This document shows positions 35,838-44,151 of a stretch of 64,000 nt of DNA, piece after piece; positions within the stretch are counted from its first letter, which is position 1; each line of letters starts with the position of its first letter. A model generated the notes under the pieces. It did not search any database. It saw only the letters and a program-made list of their open reading frames with translations, and was not told the origin of the DNA. The DNA comes from Neorhodopirellula lusitana. Its GTDB lineage: Bacteria > Planctomycetota > Planctomycetia > Pirellulales > Pirellulaceae. A program made the position numbers and the translations under genes. The stretch covers positions 620,001 through 684,000 of the forward strand of contig NZ_FXUG01000001.1 of NCBI RefSeq assembly GCF_900182915.1, read 5' to 3'.

Positions 35838-37157
35838 ATGAAGACGTTTCTGGCTTGTTTGATCTTTGCCGCCGTTGGTGCGACGGTGGCTTGGAAAATC
35901 AATTACGACCGCTACGGAAAATACGAAGGCTATTTTGGCCCGATGGATGTCCATGGCGAGGTAACGGCGAAGAACGCGCTCGCGTCGATGCGGAAAAACT
36001 GGACGGATACGGCGACTCCCCGAGTGGAGCTTCCCGATGGGCACTCTTACGATTTCGGGGTGATGAGCCCCGAGGAAGAGGGCGAGCACATCTTTGTCGT
36101 CAAGAACACGGGCGAAGCGGATTTGTCGCTGAAGGTGGGGGCTTCGACGTGCAAGTGCACCGTGGGCGAACTGGGGAAAGAATCGCTTGCTCCGGGTGAG
36201 CAAACGGAAGTGAAAATGAGCTGGACGGTGAAAACGAACGAAAGTTCGTTTGGCCAATCCGCTGAGCTTCGCACTAATGACCCAGCCAAGGTGGCGATTC
36301 GCTTCGAAATTAGCGGGCAAGTCGTCCGCCAAGTCCAATTGTTCCCCGAGCAAGTTACTTTCGGTGAAGTGGCCGCGGGTGAGAACATCGAAGTCCAAGT
36401 GCGTGTCTACAGTTACCTGGATTACCCGGTGAAGGCCGGCAATGTGAAATTCACAGACGAGCTGCTCAATGAGCTGGCAAGCATCGAGGTGGAAGAGTTT
36501 GAGCCCGGCAACGATGACGGCGTGAATGAAGCAGCCAAGCAAGGATTCCTGGTGAAGGCTCTCGTCAAGCCCGGTCTGAAGCAGGGCCCCGTCAACGACA
36601 ATATCTCGTTGGAACTGCAGCGTTTGGACGAAGACGGCAACGTTGTCGCGAGCTCAAAAGACAGTAAGTCTGGCGATACGGAAGAAAAAGACGATGACGC
36701 GACTGGTGAAGATCAGAAAAGTCTGGACGACCCCTCAAAACTTTATGTCTTCGCTCCAGTTTCAGGCCGCATCGTCGGGGCACTGAGTATGTTGCCCAAT
36801 TCCAAGCTTCGCGGCGTCAGCGGGGGCGGTTACATCTTTGATTTCGGCAAAGTCGGGAAAGATGACTCGCTGACCGCGAAATCATTTGTTTCGTTGAAAG
36901 GCCAGCAAAAGGACTCGACGAATTTGAAGATCGGCGAGGTCAGTCCGGCTGAGTATGTCGAGGCAACACTGGCGAAACCCATTGGTCGTGGCCAAATGAC
37001 GCTTTACGGTTTAACGCTAAAACTCAAGCCTGGCGCCGAAAAGGTCGAACGACTAGGAATGAACCGAGATGATTACGGCTTTGTCATGATTGAGTCCGAC
37101 AACCCGAAAGTCCCGCCGTTGAAAATGAGACTGAAATTTTCTCTCTCGGCGCGTTAG
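35838..37157 (+). CDS. DUF1573 domain protein with N-terminal membrane anchor
   Basis: 439 residues from the ATG at 35838. A hydrophobic N-terminus (MKTFLACLIFAAVGATVAW) serves as signal anchor. The DUF1573 domain (about 60-170) is an ASPM-SPD2-Hydin-like immunoglobulin fold: YDFGVMSPEEEGEHIFVVKN, then CTCKC-like STCKCTV with two Cys, then LRTNDP. A second such domain follows at about 175-270 (FGEVAAGENIEVQV), interrupted by an acidic linker (about 275-305), and a third beta-rich part ends the protein. It probably binds partners in the periplasm. It is 33 bp upstream of the four-heme lipoprotein and probably shares its operon. Confidence 0.85.
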   Translation: MKTFLACLIFAAVGATVAWKINYDRYGKYEGYFGPMDVHGEVTAKNALASMRKNWTDTATPRVELPDGHSYDFGVMSPEEEGEHIFVVKNTGEADLSLKVGASTCKCTVGELGKESLAPGEQTEVKMSWTVKTNESSFGQSAELRTNDPAKVAIRFEISGQVVRQVQLFPEQVTFGEVAAGENIEVQVRVYSYLDYPVKAGNVKFTDELLNELASIEVEEFEPGNDDGVNEAAKQGFLVKALVKPGLKQGPVNDNISLELQRLDEDGNVVASSKDSKSGDTEEKDDDATGEDQKSLDDPSKLYVFAPVSGRIVGALSMLPNSKLRGVSGGGYIFDFGKVGKDDSLTAKSFVSLKGQQKDSTNLKIGEVSPAEYVEATLAKPIGRGQMTLYGLTLKLKPGAEKVERLGMNRDDYGFVMIESDNPKVPPLKMRLKFSLSAR

Positions 37158-37190
37158 ACTGCCGGACGTCGCGCCGCCCTGGGGAATTTT

Positions 37191-39602
37191 ATGTTTTCGT
37201 TGTTAGTGAATCGTTGTTCATCCGTAGCCGTGATGGCATGTTTGATCGCTGTGGGCTGCGATTCGCCTGGATCGGTAGATCATGCGGAAAACGCACGAGC
37301 TACGGACAAACCGTTAACACGAACGAGTACGCCCAAGCTGAGCTCGAATTCTGGGATAGCGAATTCTGAGATAGCGGAATCTGGGATAGCGGAGGCTGGG
37401 ATAGCGGAGGCTGGGATAGCACAGGCCAGGAAAGAAAGTCCCAGCAAGGCCGAGCCTGGAGAAGCGAGGTCGGCACCCGCCTTGGCGGAGCAGCGGATTC
37501 GGGATGCTTATGTATCCGGTTCTGGTGGGCTTTTGCCCGGTGGCATTGCGTCGACATTGGATTCGGCAGCTCAGCTTGTAACGGACGCTGATATTGCTGT
37601 GCAATTGGTGGCTGCTCAAACAGGTGAGCCTGTAGCGGAAGCAGAGCCCGCGGTGAAAGAAGACGCGGATCAGCCATCCGCTAGCGAAGGCAGTCAGTCA
37701 GACGACAAGGTAAATTCAGAGACCGAAGCGACGGCTGAAAAGAAGCCGGGCAAGTTTGACGGCGAAATCACGATCGATGATATCGACGTGGACCAGGACG
37801 CTTCGATTGAACCGTCCGCCTCGGATTGGGAAAACGCAGAGATTGTACCGACGCCTGTCGCGGTTCCCGAAATTATTGCTGAAGTCGTCCCTACTCCTCA
37901 TGGCATGCCTGAACACGCCCTCGCCGAGGCGCAGTCCGTTCGCAAGCCGCCGATCGTGCCTCGGTCGCGAGCTGATGTGGTCGCCGTGCAACCCCTTGGC
38001 CCAGGACTCCCAGTCACACCGATCAAGAACTCCGGTATTCCTGTCTTTCCAGCCTCAACGGAAGTCGCGAAGATTGCCGAGGCGAAACGTCCCGGAACTA
38101 CCCAGGCCGGTGGTGCGAACTCGGGCGTCTCACCTCCAAACGATGCTGCATTGGGGACACCCCAAGCACTGGCTGCTGATTCGGTTCCCGGAGCTCCGGC
38201 AGGCAGCGCAGTGGGCGGTGGACCCATTGATTTCAAGGCGTGGCCAGCTCCGGAGGTTGCGTTGTTCATTACCGGACAACAACACGGATACATCGAGCCA
38301 TGTGGTTGCACGGGACTCGACAAGCAAAAAGGCGGTGTTGCTCGACGGATGACATTCGCGAATGAGTTGAAGAATGAGGGCTGGAATTTGTTGCCAATCG
38401 ATGCTGGCAACCTGATTCGCCGATTTGGCCGACAAGCTGAAATCAAGTTTCACCGGTCGCTCGAGGCGCTGCGGAAAATGGGATACGTCGCGGTTGGCTT
38501 CGGTCCCGACGATGTCCGGATCAGTGTTGGAGATTTGATCCAGGAAGCGGCAGCTGAAAAGCCGGAAGACATGGTTTACGCGTCGGCCAACGTCGTGCTT
38601 GTCGATCCTTCGTTGATGCCGTCTTACCAACTTGTCAAGCGAAACGGTTTGAAGATTGCCGTGACCAGCATTCTGGATCCCGATGCTCTGGATGCCCCGT
38701 TGAACGAGGACATCATGCTGGGGGCGCCGATTGATTCGGCCAAGCAGGTCATCGCCAAGATCAAAGCGGAACAGCCTGACTTCACCGTGCTGACCTTCTA
38801 CGGAAAAGACGAGGCGGCGCAAAAATTGGTGCAAGCGGTTCCGGGGTTCGATGTTGTCGTGGTCGCCGGAGGTTACGGCGAGCCCACCTATCAGCCTGAA
38901 AAGGTAGAGGGGTCTGAAACCAAGATGATCCTGACTGGTGATAAGGGCATGTATGTCGGGTTGATTGGCTTATACGCGGACAGTTCGATGAAGTACGCCC
39001 GCGTGCCTTTGACACATGACTTTGAGGATGCACCTGAAATGCGACAGCTGATGTCGGAGTATCAGTTTCAGCTTCGCGATCTCGGGTTTGATAACCTCGA
39101 AATCAAGCCGATCCCTCACCCATCGGGACGCAACTTTGTGGGCTCTGAAACGTGTGGTGAATGCCATACGGATGCCTATGGCATCTGGGAAAATTCACCC
39201 CACTTTGGTGCGACCGAAAGTCTGGTTCATCCAGGTGAACGTGGTGATGTGCCGCGTCATTTCGATCCGGAATGCATCAGCTGTCACGTGACAGGGTGGA
39301 ATCCACAAAACTACTATCCGTATAAGTCGGGGTATCTGGATTTAAAGGCTGACGAGCATCTGCATGGCAACGGTTGTGAGAATTGCCACGGCCCCGGTGC
39401 GGATCACGCGGCGGCGGAAAGCGGTGAGGTGGAGGTGAGCGACGCGATTCGTGATCAGCTTCGCGCCGCGATGCAGTTGCCTCTCGAGGATGCTCGCGAG
39501 AAGTGCATGGAATGTCATGACTTGGACAACAGCCCCGACTTCCATGAAGACGGAGCCTTCGACGACTACTGGGCTGAAGTCGAGCACTACGGCGTCGACT
39601 GA
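37191..39602 (+). CDS. lipoprotein with metallophosphoesterase-like domain and four-heme cytochrome c554-type domain
   Basis: 803 residues. The ATG at 37191 follows GGGGA. A lipobox ends at ACLIAVGC (about residue 23). Residues about 50-80 hold a five-residue repeat encoded by a 15-bp DNA repeat, followed by an Ala/Glu/Pro-rich linker to about 340. A 5'-nucleotidase/metallophosphoesterase-like part starts with FITGQQHGYIEPCGCTGLDK (about 357-376). The C-terminus has four CxxCH heme sites: CGECH (655), CISCH (695), CENCH (729) and CMECH (772), in a cytochrome c554-like arrangement. It is expected to be membrane-tethered and redox-active in the periplasm. The coding partner is the DUF1573 protein before it. 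Confidence 0.9.
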   Translation: MFSLLVNRCSSVAVMACLIAVGCDSPGSVDHAENARATDKPLTRTSTPKLSSNSGIANSEIAESGIAEAGIAEAGIAQARKESPSKAEPGEARSAPALAEQRIRDAYVSGSGGLLPGGIASTLDSAAQLVTDADIAVQLVAAQTGEPVAEAEPAVKEDADQPSASEGSQSDDKVNSETEATAEKKPGKFDGEITIDDIDVDQDASIEPSASDWENAEIVPTPVAVPEIIAEVVPTPHGMPEHALAEAQSVRKPPIVPRSRADVVAVQPLGPGLPVTPIKNSGIPVFPASTEVAKIAEAKRPGTTQAGGANSGVSPPNDAALGTPQALAADSVPGAPAGSAVGGGPIDFKAWPAPEVALFITGQQHGYIEPCGCTGLDKQKGGVARRMTFANELKNEGWNLLPIDAGNLIRRFGRQAEIKFHRSLEALRKMGYVAVGFGPDDVRISVGDLIQEAAAEKPEDMVYASANVVLVDPSLMPSYQLVKRNGLKIAVTSILDPDALDAPLNEDIMLGAPIDSAKQVIAKIKAEQPDFTVLTFYGKDEAAQKLVQAVPGFDVVVVAGGYGEPTYQPEKVEGSETKMILTGDKGMYVGLIGLYADSSMKYARVPLTHDFEDAPEMRQLMSEYQFQLRDLGFDNLEIKPIPHPSGRNFVGSETCGECHTDAYGIWENSPHFGATESLVHPGERGDVPRHFDPECISCHVTGWNPQNYYPYKSGYLDLKADEHLHGNGCENCHGPGADHAAAESGEVEVSDAIRDQLRAAMQLPLEDAREKCMECHDLDNSPDFHEDGAFDDYWAEVEHYGVD
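37346..37420 (+). repeat. 15-bp coding tandem repeat, five copies
   Basis: Copies at 37346, 37361, 37376, 37391 and 37406 are variants of ggaggctgggatagc; the last two are identical. The period keeps the reading frame and gives repeats like E-A-G-I-A in the N-terminal linker of the four-heme lipoprotein. The linker length may vary between strains. Confidence 0.92.
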
Positions 39603-39643
39603 TTCATCGCACAAATGGTGCGTTGAAGTGCTGGCTTTGCGTC

Positions 39644-39710
39644 GCATAGGCTTCCTGCCTGTGTTTCAGCAAGTCAGTGTTCGAGCCTCCACAGGCTGGA
39701 ACACTATGCC
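39644..39710. repeat. hairpin-forming inverted repeat between convergent genes
   Basis: Arms gcataggcttcctgcctgtg (39644-39663) and cacaggctggaacactatgc (39690-39709) pair at about 15 of 18 core positions with a 26-bp spacer. It lies between the four-heme lipoprotein gene and the helicase gene, which converge. It may terminate both transcripts. It differs in sequence from the other convergent-gene elements. Confidence 0.75.
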
Positions 39711-39730
39711 ACTAAGCTGCAGCGAATTTT

Positions 39731-42340
39731 TTAGCTCGCTTTGTTGGGGCGGTCGTTGCGGCGGCCTGTTGGTGGAGTGAGTTCGTCTTGGGTCTCCGCG
39801 CTGAGGATTTCGTCGGTGCTTTGCGGATCGATGTTGCGACAGGTTTCGGTCAGGCGATCGGCCAGGTCATCGAGCCAGTCTTCCCAGGTTTCGACGGTGG
39901 TGCCTTCGGGAGGGATGTTGGCCATCTCGTCGAGCAATAGGATCATCCGTAGACAGTGCCGAAAGAGAATGCCTTCTTCCTTTTGCAGTTTACGGGTGAC
40001 GACGTAGCGATCGAAGTCGCCGCCGTATTCCAGCAACTCGCCAACGATCCAAACCGGACGAACTTGCACGTCCTCCACTTTGGGGAACTCGTCGCGAAAC
40101 AGTCGCAAGCACTTCTCGCCGATGGTCAGTGGCCACACTTTCGGCTCGTCGAACATTACGCGACCGAACCCGCGGTTTTCCACTTCTTCGTCCTCTTCCT
40201 TCTCACCGCCACCGAGTTCGTCGATCGTGGCGAGGCCGCGTTGCAATAGCAGCGGGTCGAGGTGGGTGGTTGCGAGGGTGCCCGGGGGCATTTCTTCGAT
40301 GCGGGGCATGCGAGTGAAGCGGGCAACGGTGCCCGGCACTTCTAAGACGCTTTCCAGGATCGCGATGCGTTCGTTTTCGTCTGCGGTGGCGAGTAGGTCG
40401 GCCAGGAAGACACCGAACAAGGGGTTGATGCTTTTCAGCTGAACGAGTCGTTCCAAGCGGTTCTTGGCGATGGCGGATTCCGGACGATACTCGTCGAGTT
40501 CATAGCCGCGTTCAGCAATCGCTTTGCGTTTTGCTTCAGCGGCGTCGGCTTCGCTTTCGGGAGTGGCGTCAGGCGTCTCCGGTTCCGGCTTCTCGGGCTC
40601 TTTCTCTCGCATCGTGTCGAGAAGTTCACCGAACAAGCCAGTCGAGGCGGGAGCGGGTTCAGCGTGTTTCGCTTCCAGTTCACGAACGATGTCGCCGGGC
40701 TTCGCTGCCTTCTTTTCACCGGCAACGGGCGGGGCTTTGATCGCGGCAACACGGGGTGGTGGAGAAAGTTCGATGCAACCACTGCGGTCCAATGTGATCA
40801 GCATCCGGTTCAGGTCTCGCTGGGCAGACTCGATTCCTTTGGGCGGCATGAGGCGGCGACCTACCAGATCGCGAATCGGTTGGATGTTGGGATCCTTGCT
40901 GATCAGGTACGCGAGCAATCGCCAAGGCAGTTTGCCGCGACTGCCCAGGTCGGCGGATTTTGCCGACTGAAGTTGTTCGAACTGCGTTGCTGTCCAGTAG
41001 GTTTCACCGGCACGCCGCTTGGGCATCTTTTTCTTCAGTTGCTTGCGTGCTTTCAGAAGCCCCGCGTCTTTGGTGTCTTCGGGGATCTGGTCGAACTTTT
41101 CTCGCCAGCGATGCAGCTTTACATCGTCTTCGTGAGCGAGCGCGTACACGTAGCCTCGGTCATCGAATTGGGGACGTCCGGCGCGACCAAAGATTTGTTG
41201 TGCCGATGCGGTCTCAACCAACTTCTTCTTGTCTTTCGGACCTTTCAGCAGGCACGGCAACACGACGCTCCGGGCGGGTAGGTTGATCCCGGCGGCAAGC
41301 GTTTCAGTGCACACGCAAATGCTAAGCAGCTTTTGTTGAAACAGGTCTTCGACGATACGCCGGTACCGAGGCAACACGCCGGCATGGTGGACACCGACGC
41401 CTCGCATCAAGATTTGTTTGAGTTTGGGGCCCACGCCGGTGGAGAAATCAGCGGCGTTGAGAATGTCGGCCAGTTCGGCTTGTCGTGACTTGTCGATCAA
41501 CGACTTCCCCTTCAGCATTTCAGCAGTGGTCCAGCACTGGGATCGGCTGAAACAAAACATCAACGCGGGAGTCCGGCGAGCGTCTTCGTCGCCGGCGGCA
41601 ATTTTTTCAGCAAAGTCATTAAGCAGTTCGTCTTCGACCCATTCGTATTGCAGCGGCACTTTCCGTTCGGTGCCTTGAACAAGTTGCAGGTTCTTGCCAT
41701 GCGCGTTACGCAACCAAGTAGTGAACGCGAGTGAATTGCCGACCGTGGCTGACAACAACAACAGTCGCACATGTTTGGGCAGTTGGCCCAGTGTGAGTTC
41801 CCAAACGATGCCGCGTTGATAGTCGTTGAACGAATGAAACTCATCCATGACAACGCAGGACACATCGTCAAACGAAAATTGTTCGGGGTTCAGTAATCGA
41901 TTCAGAAGAATCTCAGCGACCACAACCAGGACCGGCGCGTCTGGATTGACGGTGCGGTTGCCGGTGACCAAACCGACCTGGTCGGGGGAGAATCCCCAGC
42001 GTACGGCCGACTCGCGTAGTTCGTCGAGTTTTTGGTCGGTCAACGCGATCAAGGGGGTCGTGTAGTACATGCGTGTGCCGGATCGCAGGGCCTCGTACAC
42101 GGCGGCCTCGGCGATCAGTGTCTTGCCCGTCCCTGTTGGTGCGCAAACCAGTACGCCGTGGCCTCCGGTCTTCACCGGGTCGCCCGTGAAGTACGCCAGC
42201 AACGCTTCTTCTTGGACTGGATAAGGTTCGTAGGGCAGCGTTTCGAAGTACTCTTCGGCCAACATGTCGCGATCGACTGGTTCGCTGTCCGCCCCAGAAG
42301 AATCGAGAGTTTCAGACGGCGGTGGGGGCGGAGTGCTCAT
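39731..42340 (-). CDS. Ski2-like DEAD/DEAH-box helicase
   Basis: 869 residues from the ATG at 42338-42340. Helicase motifs are in order: Walker A APTGTGKT (67-74), TTPLIALTDQK (Ia), DEFHSFND (motif II, about 168-175), LLLLSATVGNS (III), then in the second RecA domain VHHAGVLPRYR, CVCTETLAAGINLPA and QIFGRAGRPQFD. The last set and the Ia spacing are typical of Ski2/Mtr4/HelY-type RNA helicases. The C-terminal 400 residues include a charged linker (EPEKPEPETPDATPESEADA, about 580-605) and a helical domain. It probably unwinds structured RNA. It stands alone on its strand between two gaps. The MSTPPPPPS start is disordered. Confidence 0.93.
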   Translation of the reverse strand: MSTPPPPPSETLDSSGADSEPVDRDMLAEEYFETLPYEPYPVQEEALLAYFTGDPVKTGGHGVLVCAPTGTGKTLIAEAAVYEALRSGTRMYYTTPLIALTDQKLDELRESAVRWGFSPDQVGLVTGNRTVNPDAPVLVVVAEILLNRLLNPEQFSFDDVSCVVMDEFHSFNDYQRGIVWELTLGQLPKHVRLLLLSATVGNSLAFTTWLRNAHGKNLQLVQGTERKVPLQYEWVEDELLNDFAEKIAAGDEDARRTPALMFCFSRSQCWTTAEMLKGKSLIDKSRQAELADILNAADFSTGVGPKLKQILMRGVGVHHAGVLPRYRRIVEDLFQQKLLSICVCTETLAAGINLPARSVVLPCLLKGPKDKKKLVETASAQQIFGRAGRPQFDDRGYVYALAHEDDVKLHRWREKFDQIPEDTKDAGLLKARKQLKKKMPKRRAGETYWTATQFEQLQSAKSADLGSRGKLPWRLLAYLISKDPNIQPIRDLVGRRLMPPKGIESAQRDLNRMLITLDRSGCIELSPPPRVAAIKAPPVAGEKKAAKPGDIVRELEAKHAEPAPASTGLFGELLDTMREKEPEKPEPETPDATPESEADAAEAKRKAIAERGYELDEYRPESAIAKNRLERLVQLKSINPLFGVFLADLLATADENERIAILESVLEVPGTVARFTRMPRIEEMPPGTLATTHLDPLLLQRGLATIDELGGGEKEEDEEVENRGFGRVMFDEPKVWPLTIGEKCLRLFRDEFPKVEDVQVRPVWIVGELLEYGGDFDRYVVTRKLQKEEGILFRHCLRMILLLDEMANIPPEGTTVETWEDWLDDLADRLTETCRNIDPQSTDEILSAETQDELTPPTGRRNDRPNKAS

Positions 42341-42509
42341 TCTGTCTCAGCGTGGGTAGGTCGGGTTTGGCATTCGATCAGGTTTCGTCGGGCAATTATT
42401 AGCATCAATCTACCCGACTCTCCACTTCGCGAGTTTCAGTTCGCGAGGTGACGAATCGCTGTCTTGCAATCCGCGGTTTTTCAGCTTTGCAAATTTGGGG
42501 GGGCAGTGG

Positions 42510-42573
42510 TTCTGCACGCCGGTGATTCAGTGCGCTAGTGGTTCAGTTCGGCAGTATTTCAGTTCGGCATGGA
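42510..42573. repeat. degenerate 16-bp tandem repeat, four units
   Basis: TTC-anchored units start at 42510, 42526, 42542 and 42558: ttctgcacgccggtga, ttcagtgcgctagtgg, ttcagttcggcagtat and ttcagttcggcatgga. The last two overlap the end of the glycosyltransferase gene, including its stop codon. Confidence 0.82.
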
Positions 42574-44147
42574 TAGAACGGATGGGAACGATCAATGATG
42601 TCGATCATCCTGGCGTTCGTGCCGGTGGTTTCCAGGGGAGCGTTGCTAACTTGATAGGCCCGGTGCAATTGATGTTGTTGCGTCGATGCGTTGTACGTTG
42701 ATGAGATGGTTTGGCGGTTCGCTTCGACAATGGTTTCGTCTCCGTCGCATTCGATTGCATTCAGGATCATTGTATTCAGTGAAATCACTTCGGCGGCGAA
42801 CGCATCATCGGTGGCAACGCGGGTGATCACAGCAGTTTGGTCGTCGGGAGTCAGGCGAGCGAAGTCGAACCGTGTAAGTGGGGTGGTCGACTTTTCTTCC
42901 AAGTGAGGCTGCATTTTGGCTGGCACGGTAGCCCAGGCGGTTCGTCGTTGCTTTGCCCAGGTTTCTTCTTTCTGGGTCACCCAGGACGTTTCGCCAGGAA
43001 TCCAGACGGCAGAGTACAGGTTGTGCAGTTGCACGCCTTGTTGGCGGAAATCGGCAGTCACGCCGGGCAAGTCGCGGGCCACAACGCGGCGACCAGCCAA
43101 CCAGGGTTCTAGGAACGCCATTCCAAAGCCTTCGGCGACGCTTGTTGACAAGACACAGTGCGAAGCGGCCAGGTTGTCGTTGAACGAGATGTCCGGATGA
43201 TGGCCAGCATCAAAGACCACGTTGGTGACGTGTTGCTTGGCGAGCCGATGCCAGCGATCGTAGGAGGCCGCTTCAATCGGTGTGTCGGGTCGCAGTGTCA
43301 GGGCGCCAATGGGCGGTCGTGAATCGTTTGTGTTGGATAGCTCTCGGCGGCGGTGCAACAATTGGCAAACTAATAAAAACTCACCGACGTTCTTCCGTCG
43401 GATGCCGCGGACGGGGTACAGGATCCAGCGACTTGCTTGGGGCACGTTGAATGCAGAGCTGATTTTCCGCATCGCAGTGTCGCGGCCGATGGGATTGGGG
43501 TTCGGCAGACGGACTGAGTTTGGAATCGTGTGAATGCGTTGTTGCGGGATTCCAAATTCACAAAGTGAAGCGGAATCCCCCGCGGTCAACGCGGCGTAAC
43601 GGATGTTGGGATGGATGGGATAGAGTTCGCGATCGACATCGGCGTTTGATGTCGCGCCAAGTTGATCGATGAGATGCTGATAGTTGGCGGGACGCTGGTC
43701 TTCCGCAAAGTCGTGGATCTGCAGCAGCAGTTGCCAGCCCGCTGCGGCCAGATGCGAAATTGCATAAGAGGCGGCTGCGTTCTTCCCTAGGCTATGGTTA
43801 TGCCAGTGGATGACAGAGTCTTGGCGTGTCCAGCGAAGCGAGCGAAGACGTTCGGCAATTTGCTGGGCCAGTCGCTGCCCACGCTGAGCGGGGGGAATCG
43901 ACATCCAGTCATCGGATTGCTGGGAATCGTATTCCAGAGACGGCAGGTGGACCGCTTGAGTCCGGTCCCGGGTGGAATTGCTGAGCCCGGAAACACGTGG
44001 CCCCGACACCAGCGCGATTTCGCACTGTGTCGGGAGACAGTCCACATGGTTTTGAACGACCTGGGTCACACCGCCGGGTTCATAGTGGCAGTGGACGATC
44101 GCGATACGTTTCGGAGTAGCCCAGTTGGAAGGGCTCCGGTTTTCCAT
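42543..44147 (-). CDS. glycosyltransferase, GT-B fold
   Basis: 534 residues from the ATG at 44145-44147, 4 bp after the methionyl-tRNA synthetase stop. The N-terminal domain begins RIAIVHCHYEPGGVTQVVQN (about 14-33), with the glycine loop of GT-B enzymes such as GT4. The donor-binding C-terminal half has WILYPVRGIRRKNVGEFLLV (about 266-285) and SVAEGFGMAFLEPWLAG (about 361-377), the E-x7-E region of GT4 nucleotide-sugar enzymes. It should transfer a sugar to a glycolipid, glycan or glycoside at the cytosolic face. No other glycan genes are near, so the product is unknown. The C-terminal 60 residues are less conserved and end inside a 16-bp repeat. Confidence 0.85.
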   Translation of the reverse strand: MENRSPSNWATPKRIAIVHCHYEPGGVTQVVQNHVDCLPTQCEIALVSGPRVSGLSNSTRDRTQAVHLPSLEYDSQQSDDWMSIPPAQRGQRLAQQIAERLRSLRWTRQDSVIHWHNHSLGKNAAASYAISHLAAAGWQLLLQIHDFAEDQRPANYQHLIDQLGATSNADVDRELYPIHPNIRYAALTAGDSASLCEFGIPQQRIHTIPNSVRLPNPNPIGRDTAMRKISSAFNVPQASRWILYPVRGIRRKNVGEFLLVCQLLHRRRELSNTNDSRPPIGALTLRPDTPIEAASYDRWHRLAKQHVTNVVFDAGHHPDISFNDNLAASHCVLSTSVAEGFGMAFLEPWLAGRRVVARDLPGVTADFRQQGVQLHNLYSAVWIPGETSWVTQKEETWAKQRRTAWATVPAKMQPHLEEKSTTPLTRFDFARLTPDDQTAVITRVATDDAFAAEVISLNTMILNAIECDGDETIVEANRQTISSTYNASTQQHQLHRAYQVSNAPLETTGTNARMIDIIDRSHPFYPCRTEILPN

Positions 44148-44151
44148 GGTC

